A stretch of DNA of 64,000 bases from Merluccius polli (Eukaryota > Chordata > Actinopteri > Gadiformes > Merlucciidae). The position numbers and the translations under genes are program-made. Below are positions 53,346 through 63,897 of this stretch, in pieces. How positions within the stretch are numbered: position 1 is the first letter of the stretch; each line of letters starts with the position of its first letter. Location of the stretch: contig JAOPHQ010002367.1 in NCBI GenBank assembly GCA_030340625.1, forward strand, positions 17,113 to 81,112, in the 5' to 3' direction. Under the pieces are notes generated by a model. That model saw only the letters and a list, made by a program, of their open reading frames with translations, searched no databases and was not told the DNA's origin.

Positions 53346-53941
53346 GGGCGTGTTCACACCTAGCGTTGTTTGTGATAGGGAAAAGTTGAGCCGACCGTTT
53401 TTTCAACCCAAAAAAAAGCTGCCAGCGCTTTTTGTCCTAAAAGCGCCGATAGCGTTTTTTCTATCGCCTAGCAGCGAACCCGTTCTAGACCCCGATGTTA
53501 CTCGCCTACTACGTATCCAGGCTACCCTTACATCGTTGTTACAAAATGGCAAGAAACAGGCGATTGGCACTTGCATTGGCCCTAACTGACGAGGAGGAGA
53601 ATCATGTACCTGCACGTTTGTGGGTGCATGATATCACTCGGGGAAGGCAGCAGCAAGGTGCGAACCATCATTTAGTCCAGGAGCTGCGTTTTGATGATGC
53701 GCGATTTGCGGCGTACTGTGATTGGTCAGTTGTCAAAAAAACGCCTGACGTCAGGCGCTTTTTTCATGAAAGTTTAACTTTTTTCAACTTTTTTTTACGC
53801 TTGGTGCGGGAGAAAAAAACGCAGAGAGAGGCGTTTAAAAAAACCGCCAGGGACGTTTTCCAAAAACGCTCTGCTACATAGGAATATAATGTAAAACGAG
53901 CGCTGGCAGAAAAAAAAAAAACGCTAGGTGTGAACACGCCC
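53346..53941 (+). mobile_element. PIF/Harbinger MITE (596 bp) in an NLR intron
   Basis: Inverted ends GGGCGTGTTCACACCTAGCG and its exact complement, flanked by TTA on both sides (53343-53345 and 53942-53944). It retains a piece of transposase-related coding sequence. Confidence 0.92.
53546..53722 (+). pseudogene. Harbinger transposase N-terminal fragment inside the MITE
   Basis: MARNRRLALALALTDEEEN ... ARLWVHDITRGRQQQG ... HHLVQELRFDDARFAAYC matches the first part of HARBI1-like transposases (W-V-H-x-I-x-R-R, then LVQEL and RF..Y). The DDE domain is absent. The open frame runs on to 53881, but the family match stops at about 53722. Confidence 0.65.
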
Positions 53942-54407
53942 TTATATAGAGCATAGTGTATATGTTGTGCATCGCGTCATCCTGGTCCTCGTCAGCCACT
54001 TTCCTTAACATGTCACCGATTGTCTTTGTGAAGCGGGTGATGGCGTTTGTTTTTTTTTGGCCAATCGCAGCCCTTGCTGTCTCCGTTGTCCCTTGACAGA
54101 GTGACAGACACTCAAAAAATATTTAATGCAGCCGGAGACGACGGAGAGGCTCTCCGACAGGCTCTCCGGCGACGTAGAGGGCTCTCCGTAACCGACGTAG
54201 AGCACTTTACGCAGTATAAATTAGGCTTAAATGTCCAACAAGACATTTCACTCTAGCTCTACATGAACATTAAAAAGCATCTCTTGTGGTGCGGATGGTC
54301 TCCAGGCTTCCCTCTTTAGACCAGCGGGACGTGAATCTAGGACAGATGCTTCTGATGTCCTCATTGAGTTCAGAGTCAAGTTCTCATTGATGTTTGTTCT
54401 GCTCCAG

Positions 54408-54627
54408 AGGGCTGAGGAGAACGCACATGCTTTTCTAGACAAGGAGATGAAGAAGCTCTGGAGGGGTCTCTTCCCAGATTACCCACAATGCTCAGAGAGA
54501 AAGAGGGAGGAGGAGGATGGTAAGAAAGAGGAGCAGAGGAGGCACGCCATAAAGGGAGTGGTAGACATCACAAAGCTCTGCCTGATGGAGATGAACCAGG
54601 AGGAACTGGCTGACATACTGTGGGCTG
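54408..54627 (+). CDS. NLR exon 7, pre-NACHT helical region
   Basis: RAEENAHAFLDKEMKKLW ... DITKLCLMEMNQEELAD; acceptor CTCCAG, donor GTAAGA, phase 0 to 1. Typical of the exon just before FISNA in fish NLR-C genes. Confidence 0.85.
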
Positions 54628-54837
54628 GTAAGATACTCTTATTTTGAAAACAGACCAGTAAGAGACTCTTAAATCTATTTTGAAAACAGAGGAAACTTTT
54701 ATTTTGAAGACAGAAGAGACTCAGAAGACAAAGCACACTGTCCACCTCTTCTGAAAAGTGTGAACTGAACTAAATTAGATCATAGGAGATTTTTACATTT
54801 CTAACTTGTCTATGTGGAGATATATTACCTTGTAGGT

Positions 54838-55076
54838 TCATTGGTTTGATCCAGATATGTAGGGTTATTGTGGGGGTATCAGGTTAAATGGTTTGATCCA
54901 GATATGTAGGGTTATTGTGGGTCTATCAGGTTAAATGGTTTGATCTAGATATGTAGGGTTATTGTGGGTGTATCAGGTTAAATGGTTTGATCCAGATATG
55001 TAGGGTTATTGTGGGGGTATCACGTTAAATAGTTTGATCCAGATATGTAGGGTTATTGTGGGTCTATCAGGTTAAA
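54838..55076 (+). repeat. 47-bp minisatellite, five copies
   Basis: Unit includes GGTTTGATCCAGATATGTAG and GGTTATTGTGGG; copies differ by single bases. In the intron before the NACHT exon. Confidence 0.92.
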
Positions 55077-55398
55077 GAATGTTAAACATATACTGCAGAA
55101 TATACTGCAGATCAACAGCAGAATAATTCAGTGGAAGAGATGCAACACTATCTTGTTATATCAGCATAGCAAGTCTCTTTCCACTGATACACAAGGATAG
55201 CACTACTAGAATTTATAAAACTACTATTGTCATTAAACCAATCATATTGCTTTGAAAGAAATATCAAAATATATGCATAACGTCGTAGTCATCACCAACT
55301 TCTCCAACCACAAGTAATGAACCAATACATTTAATTGAACAGGAAATATTGACGTTTGAAGGCACCATCCATTAATTAATGTCTGTTTTCTCATTTAG

Positions 55399-57206
55399 AA
55401 ACTGTTTCTAATGAGTGGCAACATAAACTCAGGTCTCATCTGAAGGAGAAGTTCAGGCGTGTGTTTGAGGGAATCGCTAAAGCAGGACAGCAAACGGGTC
55501 TGAATGACTTCTACACAGAGCTCTTCATCACAGAGGGAGACAGTGGAGACGTCAACAAGGAACATGAGGTCAGACTGATTGAAACAGCTTCCAGGAAACC
55601 AGCCATGGAGGAAACACCAATCAAATGTGAAGACATCTTTAAACCCTTACCTGGACAAGATCAACCAATCAGAACAATAATGACAACTGGAGTGGCTGGC
55701 ATTGGTAAAACCATCTTAACACACAAGTTCACTCTGGACTGGGCTGAAGGCAAAGCCAACCAGGACATACACTTCACATTTCCCTTCACTTTCAGAGAGT
55801 TGAATTTACTGAAAGGGAAAGAGTTTAGCTTGGTTGAACTTCTTCACCACTTCTTTATTGAAACCAAAGAAGCAGGAATCTGCAGATACGACCAGTACCA
55901 AGTTGTCTTCATCTTGGATGGTCTGGATGAGTGTCGACTTCCTCTGGACTTCCAGAACAACCAAATCTGGACTGATGTCACAGCACCGACCTCGGTGGAC
56001 GTGCTGCTGACAAACCTCATCAGGGGCGACCTGCTTCCCTCCGCTCGCATCTGGATAACCACACGCCCTGCGGCAGCCAATCAGATCCCTGCTGAGTGTG
56101 TTGATATGGTGACAGAGGTGAGAGGGTTCACCGACCCACAGAAGGAGGAGTACTTCAGGAAGAGATTCAGTGATCAGACGCTGGCCACGAAAATCATCTC
56201 CCATGTCAAGAAATCACGAAGCCTCCACATCATGTGTCACATCCCAGTCTTCTGTTGGATCTCTGCTACAGTTATCGAGGACTTCTTCAAAACATCCCAG
56301 ATAGGAGAAGATATTCCCAAGACCGTGACTCAGATGTACATCCACTTCCTGAGAGTTCAGTCCATACAGGGGGACAGGAAGTATCATGGGAGAGCTGAAG
56401 CAGATCTACACTGGAGTTCAAAGAGCAGGAAGATCATTGTTTCTCTGGGAAAACTGGCTTTCAACCAGCTGGAGAAAGGCAACCTGATCTTCTACGATGC
56501 CGATCTGGCAGAGTGTGACATCGATATCAGAGCCGCCTCAGTGTCCTCAGGAGTGTTCACCCAGATCTTTAAAGAGGAGTGTGGGCCTGTACCAGGACAA
56601 GGTGTTCTGCTTTGTCCATCTGAGCATCCAGGAGTTTCTGGCTGCCCTTTATGTCCTCCAGTCATACAGAAACACTGGTGATAATCTGCTCTCAGAAGAA
56701 CACCCACGATCCATGTGGTCTACTCTTGTTGGAAAGAAACCCAAGGTCTCCCTCCTCTACCAGAGTGCTGTGGACAAGGCCTTACAGAGTGAGAACGGAC
56801 ACCTGGACTTGTTCCTCCGCTTCCTCCTGGGCCTCTCTCTGGAGACCAATCAGATTCTCCTACGAGGTCTGCTGGGACGGACACGAAGTAGCTCACTGAC
56901 CAATCAGAGAACAGTCAGCTACATCATGAGGAAGATAAGTGGAGATCTCTCCCCAGAGAGAAGCATCAATCTGGTCCACTGTCTGAATGAGCTGAACGAC
57001 GGTTCTCTAGTGGAGGAGATCCAACAGTACCTGACATCAGAAAGTCTCCCGAGAGGATATCTCTCCCCTGCTCAGTGGTCAGCTCTGGTCTTCATCTTAC
57101 TGTCATCAGAAGAGGAGCTGGACGTGTTTGACCTGAAGAAATACTCTGCTTCAGAGGAGGGTCTTCTGAGGCTGCTGCCAGTGGTCAAAGCCTCCCACAC
57201 TTCTCT
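55399..57206 (+). pseudogene. NLR FISNA-NACHT exon with a one-base insertion
   Basis: FISNA (FYTELFITEGDSG ... HEVRLIETASRKPA ... CEDIFKPLPGQ) leads into NACHT with Walker A GVAGIGKT (about 55691) and Walker B VFILDGLDECR (about 55906), then winged-helix and NACHT-associated helices. Near 56583-56586 GGGCCTGTACC has one base more than the frame needs. The first frame ends at 56681 after scrambled residues. The other frame resumes LYQDKVFCFVHLSIQEFLAA and runs cleanly to the exon end. Exon length minus one base restores phase 2 at the donor CT|GTAGGT, supporting a single lesion. Confidence 0.9.
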
Positions 57207-57498
57207 GTAGGTTCACCTATAACATGTATTACTATACACACAACACAATATACATAATACTAGAATATGAACGTGATAATAATATACAAAACTCTGTAGG
57301 TTCATTCATAACATATATTACAATACAGACAACACAACATGCGTAATACTAGAAAATAAAAATAATAATATACGAAACATTCAACATTTTACACGCAATA
57401 CATAATTAACATTTAAACATCTAATTCATTCGTAACAGTTAAACTGATAAAACAATTAATCACAGTTCCTAACATGTTTCTGTTTATTTTGTGTGAAG

Positions 57499-57672
57499 GC
57501 TGAATGGCTGTAAGCTCTCAGAGTTCTGCTGTGAAACTCTGGCCTCAGTTCTCAGCTCCAACACCACTTGTCTGAGAGAGCTGGACCTGAGTGCCAATGA
57601 TCTGCAGGATTCAGGAGTGAAGCTGCTCTCTGCTGGACTGGGGAGTCCACACTGTACACTGGAAACTCTCAG
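57499..57672 (+). CDS. NLR leucine-rich repeat exon 1
   Basis: 174 nt, two repeats: LNGCKLSEFCCETLASVLSS and LRELDLSANDLQDSGVKLLS. Acceptor GTGAAG|GCTG, donor CTCAG|GTCAGT. The 174-nt size is standard for NLR LRR exons. Confidence 0.93.
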
Positions 57673-58450
57673 GTCAGTTGGACTCAATGTGCAAACAGTC
57701 CCACCACAAGGCTCCTTATCAGAAGACATTTATCACCTCTTCACTACCGCCCCCTTGTTTGAGAATGTCCTCCTAAATGACGTCTAAATATATCAGCTTA
57801 TACAGCAGTACCTGTGATGACCACATTCATGACAGTGGTATCATTGGAAATGTTACACCTTGTTGTTTAGGTGGATATTCTAGTACATCCATTTGCTTAC
57901 AACAAATAAATAAACACAATATATAATAATAGTTCCCCCCCACCGTCCCCTGTATACCTGGACCCTGGTAGTTAAGAGGTTAACAGATTTACATCCATAA
58001 GTTCACAGGTCTAAATAATAAAATAAATATGTCCTCTTCATAGGAATTACTCAACATATGTATATTTGTGTTGCCATGACAGTATAAGGTGTACTTTTTA
58101 TTCTTAGTTTGTTAATGACAGTCAGTGGCAGATTTAGGTATGGGTGACATCGGCAGCTAGCCTCGCGAGACCAGCCTGATCTCGCGAGCTCCATGTCCAC
58201 AGTTCAGTCTGGTATTGCACGACGGAGAAAATTTGGAAGCCGACCAGAAAATGATCGTCCAATCAGCGTTGGTTTTGAGGTGTGACGCAATGAGGAGCGA
58301 CTCTTCAGTCTAAACAACATGGCGGCTTCCGCGGATGTGATCGAGATGCGCGCAGCTATCAAGCAAGTTTTAGCAGAATTAGTGTATTCCTTCTCTAAAA
58401 TATGAGCAAAAAGCGGCACTGGAGGTTTTCCTCGGAGGAAAAGATGCTTT

Positions 58451-59147
58451 TGTTACGCCACGTCCCGCTACACGGTCCAACACTCCCCTCTAGTGGCTGC
58501 GGGTCGTAACTGTCCTCCTTCCCGCAACCCACCTGTTGGCAATTTGATAATCACTGTTTCCTATTTAAGCCGGGGATTGTCAAGCAGCCGGCGCCAGTTC
58601 GTTGTTTCCCTAACCTACTAGTAATTGCCTGCCTGACGACCCGCCTGTTCCAGCCCCTGTTGCCGACCCCTGCCTGTCCGACTACCAGCCCGTTGCCGAC
58701 CCCTGCCTGTCCGACTACCAGCCCGTTGCCGACCCCTGCCTGTCCGACTACCAGCCCGTTGCCGACCCCTGCCTGTCCGACTACCAGCCCGTTGCCGACC
58801 CCTGCCTGTCCGACTACCAGCCCGTTGCCGACCCCTGCCTGTCCGACTACCAGCCCGTTGCCGACCCCCTGCCTGTCCGACTACCAGCCCGTTGCCGACC
58901 CATCGCCTGTACGACTGCCCGCCTGCTGCCGAGCCCCCCGCCTGTCCGATTACCCCCCTTGTTACCGACCCCCGCCTGCCTGACTACCCGTCCCCTGTCT
59001 AGCCCTTGTCCACCTGATTGCCTGCCCCGTACCAGACCCCCGCTAGCCTGACTCCCCGAACGATCACCCAATAAATTCCTTTGCCTTTTACCCTGTCTCT
59101 GCCTCCCTGTGTCCAGCATTTGGGTCCCAGTTTCTTGTACCGTAAGA
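58451..59147 (+). mobile_element. Solo LTR (about 697 bp), Ty3/gypsy-like
   Basis: Starts TGTTACGCC, ends ACCGTAAGA, flanked by the 5-bp direct repeat GCTTT (58446-58450 and 59148-59152). It has a TATTTAAG TATA-like box at about 58562 and AATAAA at 59071. The layout resembles the chromovirus LTR at 3293-3754 (C-rich, CCTGCCTGAC-type R region). The 33-bp minisatellite lies between promoter and poly-A signal. Confidence 0.75.
58651..58990 (+). repeat. 33-bp minisatellite inside the solo LTR
   Basis: Unit joins GTTGCCGACCCCTGCCTG and TCCGACTACCAGCCC, about seven near-perfect copies then degenerate ones. The unit is a multiple of three, which creates a false long frame of PTPACPTTSPL repeats. 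Confidence 0.95.
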
Positions 59148-59639
59148 GCTTTGCCCTTCTCCCGACTTGTTTACTTGATGAGCTTGCCTCGACGCTCTGT
59201 TATCACGTCATACGCTTCGTTGATCTGATTGGTTGATTTGGCCCGTCAATCACCAACATAGGCAGATGGTTTATGCAATCAGCAACCAGTATTTTCGCCC
59301 CTCCCAAAGGCTCTCCAACGGAACGATTCCAGATGGAAATGCTGAGCCAATGCGAATCATTCCATCTGGCGGAGTCAGGTTAATCGGCAGCCGCCCAGGG
59401 CGTCATTCGTTCGGGGGTGCCACGGAGAACTCACAAATGTAATTTTTTTTTTTATCGAAATGTCGACATTTGCGCGTTCCCAAATTTCTCAATAAAATTG
59501 ACAGTTAGTGCTGAATGGTGTATTTTTTTATTTGGGGGTTGGGGGGGTTAAGACATTATTGTTTGTTTGTTCATTGGGGGCGCTTCAGGAGGTGTTCCCC
59601 CAGGGCGCCATACAACTTACACCCGCCACTGGTATAAGG

Positions 59640-59765
59640 TGTACATTATATTCTTAGTTTGTTAATGATGGTATAAGGTGTATGTTATATTCTTAGTTTG
59701 TTAATGACAGTATAAGGTGTATGTTATATTCTTAGTTTGTTAATGACAGTATAAGGTGTATGTTG
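59640..59765 (+). repeat. 39-bp minisatellite
   Basis: GTATAAGGTGTATGTTATAT plus TCTTAGTTTGTTAATGACA repeated three times. More copies at 58082-58122 and 60610-60715 in the same introns. Confidence 0.9.
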
Positions 59766-60045
59766 TATTACGTTCTTATTCTACTCATTATCATGTAGTC
59801 AGACAGTAAGTTGGGGTTTAGAGTTGTTTAGTAAAGTTTAATTACAGCCTCTTCTTAAAACTGACTTTTGGAGCATTTTAATGATACATTTGATTCATAT
59901 TTGAACTATGATCTTTGGGACATCTAACTATAAACATTTAAAGATCTAATTAATTCACCTTCATAATGTAAAAAGTAGTAAAGGTTTTCAATTGTAATAC
60001 ATTTCAACACAGTTCCTAACATGTTCCTGTTTATTTTGTGTGAAG

Positions 60046-60219
60046 GCTGAATGGCTGTAATCTGTCAGAGAGATGCTGTGAAGCTCTGGCCTCAGTTCTC
60101 AGCTCCAACTCCTCTAGTCTGAGAGAGCTGGACCTGAGTACCAATGATCTGCAGGATTCAGGAGTGAAGCTGCTCTCTGCTGGACTGGGGAGTCCACACT
60201 GTACACTGGAAACTCTCAG
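60046..60219 (+). CDS. NLR leucine-rich repeat exon 2
   Basis: 174 nt, same phase and nearly the same sequence as 57499-57672 (LNGCNLSERCCEALASVLSS, LRELDLSTNDLQDSG). The flanking introns are also duplicated. Confidence 0.93.
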
Positions 60220-61046
60220 GTCAGTTGGACTCAATGTGCAAACAGTCCCACCACAAGGCTCCTCATCAGAAGACATTTAACACCTCTTCACTACCGCCCC
60301 CCTTGTTTGAGAATGTCCTCCTAAATAACACCTATGTATATCAGCTTATAACTCAGTACCTATGGTGACCACATTCATGACAGTGGTATCATGGGAAATG
60401 TTACATCTTGTTGTTTAGGTGAATATTCTAGTACATCCATATGCTTACAACGATAAACACAATATATCATAATAGTTCCCCCCCCCCTACCCTCCCCTAT
60501 ATATGGGATGGTGGTAGTTAAGAGGTTAACAGATTCTGTTCCACAGGTTCACAGGTCTAAATGAATAAAATAAATGTCCTCTTCATAGGAATTACTCAAA
60601 AATGTGTGTTGCCATGACAGCGTAGGGTGTATGTTATATTCTTACGGTTTGTTAATGATGGTATAAGGTATACGTTATATTCTTAGTTTGTTAATGATGG
60701 TATAAGGTGTACGTCAGGGCTATTCAACTTCAATAGCAAGTGGGCCAGATATGAAAATCACTGGGGGTTTGTGGGCCGCACAGAATATTTGTCAACTAAT
60801 GACTAAAAAATAACTCTTGATAATAGAGAACGAATGACACATATCCACTTTTTTCCACTTTAATACTTTCACATAAGGAGCTTTTATAACCAAGGTCCAT
60901 ATTTATATAATGCTACATTCAAGATGAACAAAACAAAGCCATCAGAACATTAATGGGACTGTTCACAACATAACATGAGATAAACAATTCCAAACATAGG
61001 AGGTCCATACCCACAGTCAAAATAATTAACATAAAACATAACTGTT

Positions 61047-61170
61047 GTCACAGAGACTGATATTGGTTAACATGTCATGGTTAGACCAAAAGTTCTCCCT
61101 CAGACTGCAAGTGCTGTTTTAACGCAAAGGAGAATTGCACATGAATCATTTAAATCTGAGAGATGGAATA
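61047..61170 (+). repeat. Direct repeat of 62243-62355 within the hAT element
   Basis: TATTGGTTAACATG, GGTTAGACCAAAAG and CCTCAGACTGCAAGTGCTGT occur in both, about 1.2 kb apart on either side of the MITE. Confidence 0.85.
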
Positions 61171-61224
61171 TAGAACACATTAACATTAGCATACATCACA
61201 CTGCTGTCATTTTGAGCCTGTTCA

Positions 61225-62022
61225 GGGCCCAGTTTCCCAAAAGCGTCGTTAGCCTAAGTGGTTCGTTAAGTTCGTCGTACGACCATCAGACAGTTTTCCA
61301 CACCGTTTCCTGAAAGCATCGTTGCGTAACGACCGTCGTTAAGACGCTCGTAGCTAACGAGGGCTCTTATCTTTGATGTACACCTACGAAAGACGCTGAC
61401 GCTATGAAGACGCTATGGCCACGTTGCTTGGCAACGCCTGCATACGGGAGATATTAAATAGTCCGCTCGACTTATACAAATAAAAAAAAACCTCACGATT
61501 TTAACTCTAAAACACATTAAAGTATTATTAATTGATTAAATATTAACAGAAATGAATGGACGACGCGGAGGCGTGAACCGCGGAGTAGGTTAAAAAGTAC
61601 ACCTAGGAAAGACGTTGACGCTATGAAGACGCTATGGCCACGTTGCTTGGCAACGCCTGCATACGGGAGATATTAAATAGTCCGCTCGACTTGTAAAAAT
61701 AAAAGAAAAACTCACGCTTTTAACCCTAAAACACATTAAAGTATTAATCATTGATTAAATATGTCTTTCTTTCGTAAGTGACCATGGTACACCCTCCAGC
61801 CAATCAGAATCGAGTATTCACCCAGACCACGGTATAATATGTATTTCAGCACCGTGTCAGAGGACAGGTACGAGGCTACGATCGATCGTTAGATCTGTGC
61901 ACGCGCGTTCATGTTAAGAGGAGTTTCGGGAAACGCACGGAAAAAAATAACGATCGTTCGAAAGATGATTCGTAAGATGGCTCGTAAGATGGATCGTACA
62001 TCGTTATCGGGAAACTGGGCCC
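61225..62022. mobile_element. MITE with GGGCCCAGTTTCCC ends (798 bp), nested in the hAT element
   Basis: Perfect 14-bp inverted ends GGGCCCAGTTTCCC and GGGAAACTGGGCCC. It contains two direct copies (219-bp period, starting 61383 and 61602) of a block with GACGCTATGGCCACGTTGCT and GATATTAAATAGTCCGCTCG. A partial reversed copy lies at 24330-24581. Target duplication not clear. Confidence 0.85.
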
Positions 62023-62339
62023 AGGTTAGTGGGAGAAAATTACACTGCCTTGACTTTGCTATTTCAACATAGTTTGGCTCATATGTAGTACGGAGCAATC
62101 CTCAGACACTCATGCAACTTCTCATTGGTCATGGAGCAACGTGTCCTTGTTTTTTATGGCATCAATATGAGAAAAGCCTAGACTCACAAGTATAAGTGAC
62201 CCAAACATTGTCAGTATTAGCAAGGCCACTTTCCTCATTGTGGGTTACTGGTATTGGTTAACATGGTTAGACCAAAAGCTCTCTGCACCCTCAGACTGCA
62301 AGTGCTGTTTTGAAGCAAAGGAGGATTGCACATCAACCA

Positions 62340-63884
62340 TTTCCAACTGAAAGATGCTCTCATCAATAGAAGACATTACCTTTTACTTTTGCACAAAAGT
62401 CTGCCTCAGTTTGATAGAAAAAGGGGTCACGAGCAAAGTGCAATACCTCAATGGGAATGTTGAACCCTTGGAATCTCTCAGTAAAGTTCTCAGTCAGTTT
62501 TGTCATGAAATCTTTCATGATGGCATTATCCGTGCCTCAGGTGCTGTGTTCATGAATCCACGCAGTCTTGAAAAGTGCAGCAATCCTGTTGCTGTTAGGT
62601 CTGTTGTGAAAATGGTTAGCCTTGTTTTGAAAGCACAAAGCTTCTCAACCAAATCAGCAATATACTTTTCTCGTCCCTGCAGTCCAAGATTCAGGGTGTT
62701 CAAGTGTTTGAAAATGTCACATAGAAAGTACACTTCTGCCATGAACTGTTCATCCAGCATGCGCTCCAAGAGGTTTGCTGCCTGTTTGTGTATACACACT
62801 CGAAGAAAAGACACAATCTCCTGGTGGAGCTCACAGAAACGGTCCAAAACATTTCCCTTGCTAAGCCACCTGACATCGTTATGAACAAGCAAGTCCTTGT
62901 GTTCCGCAAACATGTCGACAAGCATCATGCGGAAAAGGAGGTGTTGTAGGCTGGAGGTTGAGCGGATGAAAATTCACAATGTTCATGACAGTGTCCATGG
63001 TGTTTTCAGATCACCGCTCAACTTTGCACACAACACAGACTGATGAATGATTGCAGTGTAAAAACTGCATGTGTGGAGGCTACGGTTGATAGCCTCGCTG
63101 TCAGCCCTTGTAATCTACCATTCATGGCTGGAGCGCCATCAGTGACCAAAAGACAAACTTTATGTAAATCCATTTCACGCTCGTTAAAAATGCGGACAAT
63201 CTTTGAAAAATCGCCTCACCTGTGGTGTGTCCCCTCCATCAGAATAAGCCCCAAAAGTTCTGTCTCTAAGAGCGCGCTCCGTCGTGAAATCTGACATAAA
63301 TGCATAGCTGAGCCGAGTCGGTTGATTCATCCACAGCAATGCTCATAACAACAGTTTTTTTTAGGTTTATCCAAAGGCTTCCTTGCCTCCACTCTGCGAA
63401 GAGTTGATGTGTCCGAGAGAGGCACTTTTTTTAATGGATGAGGTGACGCTTTCCTTTACTTTTTCATCAACAACCACTTCATCAATGACAGCCAACATAC
63501 AATCTTAACGGTCTCCGCCTCGGTAAAAGGCCTCTTCTGTCTCGTTAGTGTCCAGGCTACACAAAGGGATGCTATCATAGCCCTCTCTTGTTCCGTGCAA
63601 AAGCGACCAAGGGGCGGCCTGACCCTGTTGAAATGACGCTAGCAAACGCTGTACTTTGCTTCGCCGTTCATCCGAGCCCTCTGGGAAAACAGTCCGAAAA
63701 CGTGCCGTGGTTTGACTTGTAGTGCCCTTCAAGTTATTATTCTTTCATCACAGATATGCATTTGTTGCACAGTAAACAGACCAGTTTAGTACTGGTCCAC
63801 GGCAAGCAAAAAAAATAAAGATTTGTCCATTCGCTCTGGCGGTTTTCCAAGTCAATTTTCCGTTTCTTCGGTTTTGAGAGCGCC
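62340..63884 (-). pseudogene. hAT transposase (ZBED5 / GTF2IRD2-like), several breaks
   Basis: Starts on the minus strand at ATG 63884 with MALSKPKKRKIDLENRQSEW and a CxxC zinc pair (LVCLLCNK), matching ZBED5-type proteins. Two stops follow (about 63735), then HYKSNHGTF and SDERRSKVQRLL in the same or adjacent frames. Further on come VCLLVTDGAPAMNG (about 63160-63120) and the C-terminal block DVRWLSKGNVLDRFCELHQE with FKHLNTLNLGLQG (62928-62515). The dimerisation end is not seen. Several frame changes and stops make it non-functional. Domesticated relatives exist in vertebrates, but nothing here suggests domestication. Confidence 0.8.
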
Positions 63885-63897
63885 ATGCTGGTGTCAA

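Larger units (their letters stand above)
58157..59394. mobile_element. Second-level inserted element with CGGCAG target duplication
   Basis: CGGCAG at 58151-58156 and 59395-59400 flank an element starting CTAGCCTCGCGAGACCAG and ending CTGGCGGAGTCAGGTTAAT, with weakly inverted ends. Superfamily unknown. It is split by a solo LTR. Confidence 0.6.
58123..59631. mobile_element. hAT-like element in the LRR intron, outermost of a nest
   Basis: Ends CAGTGGCAGATTTAGGT and TTACACCCGCCACTG are inverted. It sits inside a GACAGTATAAGG sequence that occurs uninterrupted in neighbouring repeat units. Only GT is clearly duplicated, so an 8-bp duplication is not confirmed. Confidence 0.65.
49884..60219 (+). 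pseudogene. Fish NLR-C (NLRC3/NLRP12-like) receptor gene with one frameshift, 3' end not seen
   Basis: Nine coding exons fit in phase: 49884-49966, 50081-50197, 50272-50391, 52662-52778, 52919-52988, 54408-54627, 55399-57206, 57499-57672 and 60046-60219. Order of parts: short acidic start (MDEETEEGGPPSKTTLSGEH), three related 39-40-residue peptides, a linker, the FISNA-NACHT ATPase and two leucine-rich repeats. Such cytosolic receptors sense microbial or danger signals and oligomerise through NACHT. No CARD or pyrin domain is seen. The NACHT exon has one extra base, which breaks the protein. Without it all phases agree, so this is either a recent pseudogene or a sequencing error. Further LRR or B30.2 exons would lie beyond 60219; a hAT element fills the rest of the window. 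Confidence 0.85.
60715..63897 (-). mobile_element. ZBED5/GTF2IRD2-type hAT element, degenerate
   Basis: The left end CAGGGCTATTCAACTTC is a hAT terminus. A decayed minus-strand transposase lies at 62340-63884. It is interrupted by a MITE at 61225-62022 and cut by another MITE near 63898, so the right terminus is not visible. Confidence 0.7.

Noticed and set aside
54838..55076. CRISPR-like array
   Set aside because: Units are contiguous 47-bp repeats without spacers in a vertebrate intron; a minisatellite.
58660..58983. Long frame of PTPACPTTSPL repeats
   Set aside because: It is the reading of a 33-bp minisatellite within a solo LTR; the unit length is a multiple of three, so all frames stay open.
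62354..62884. 176-codon plus-strand frame
   Set aside because: Lies opposite the hAT transposase relic, which has real family motifs on the minus strand.
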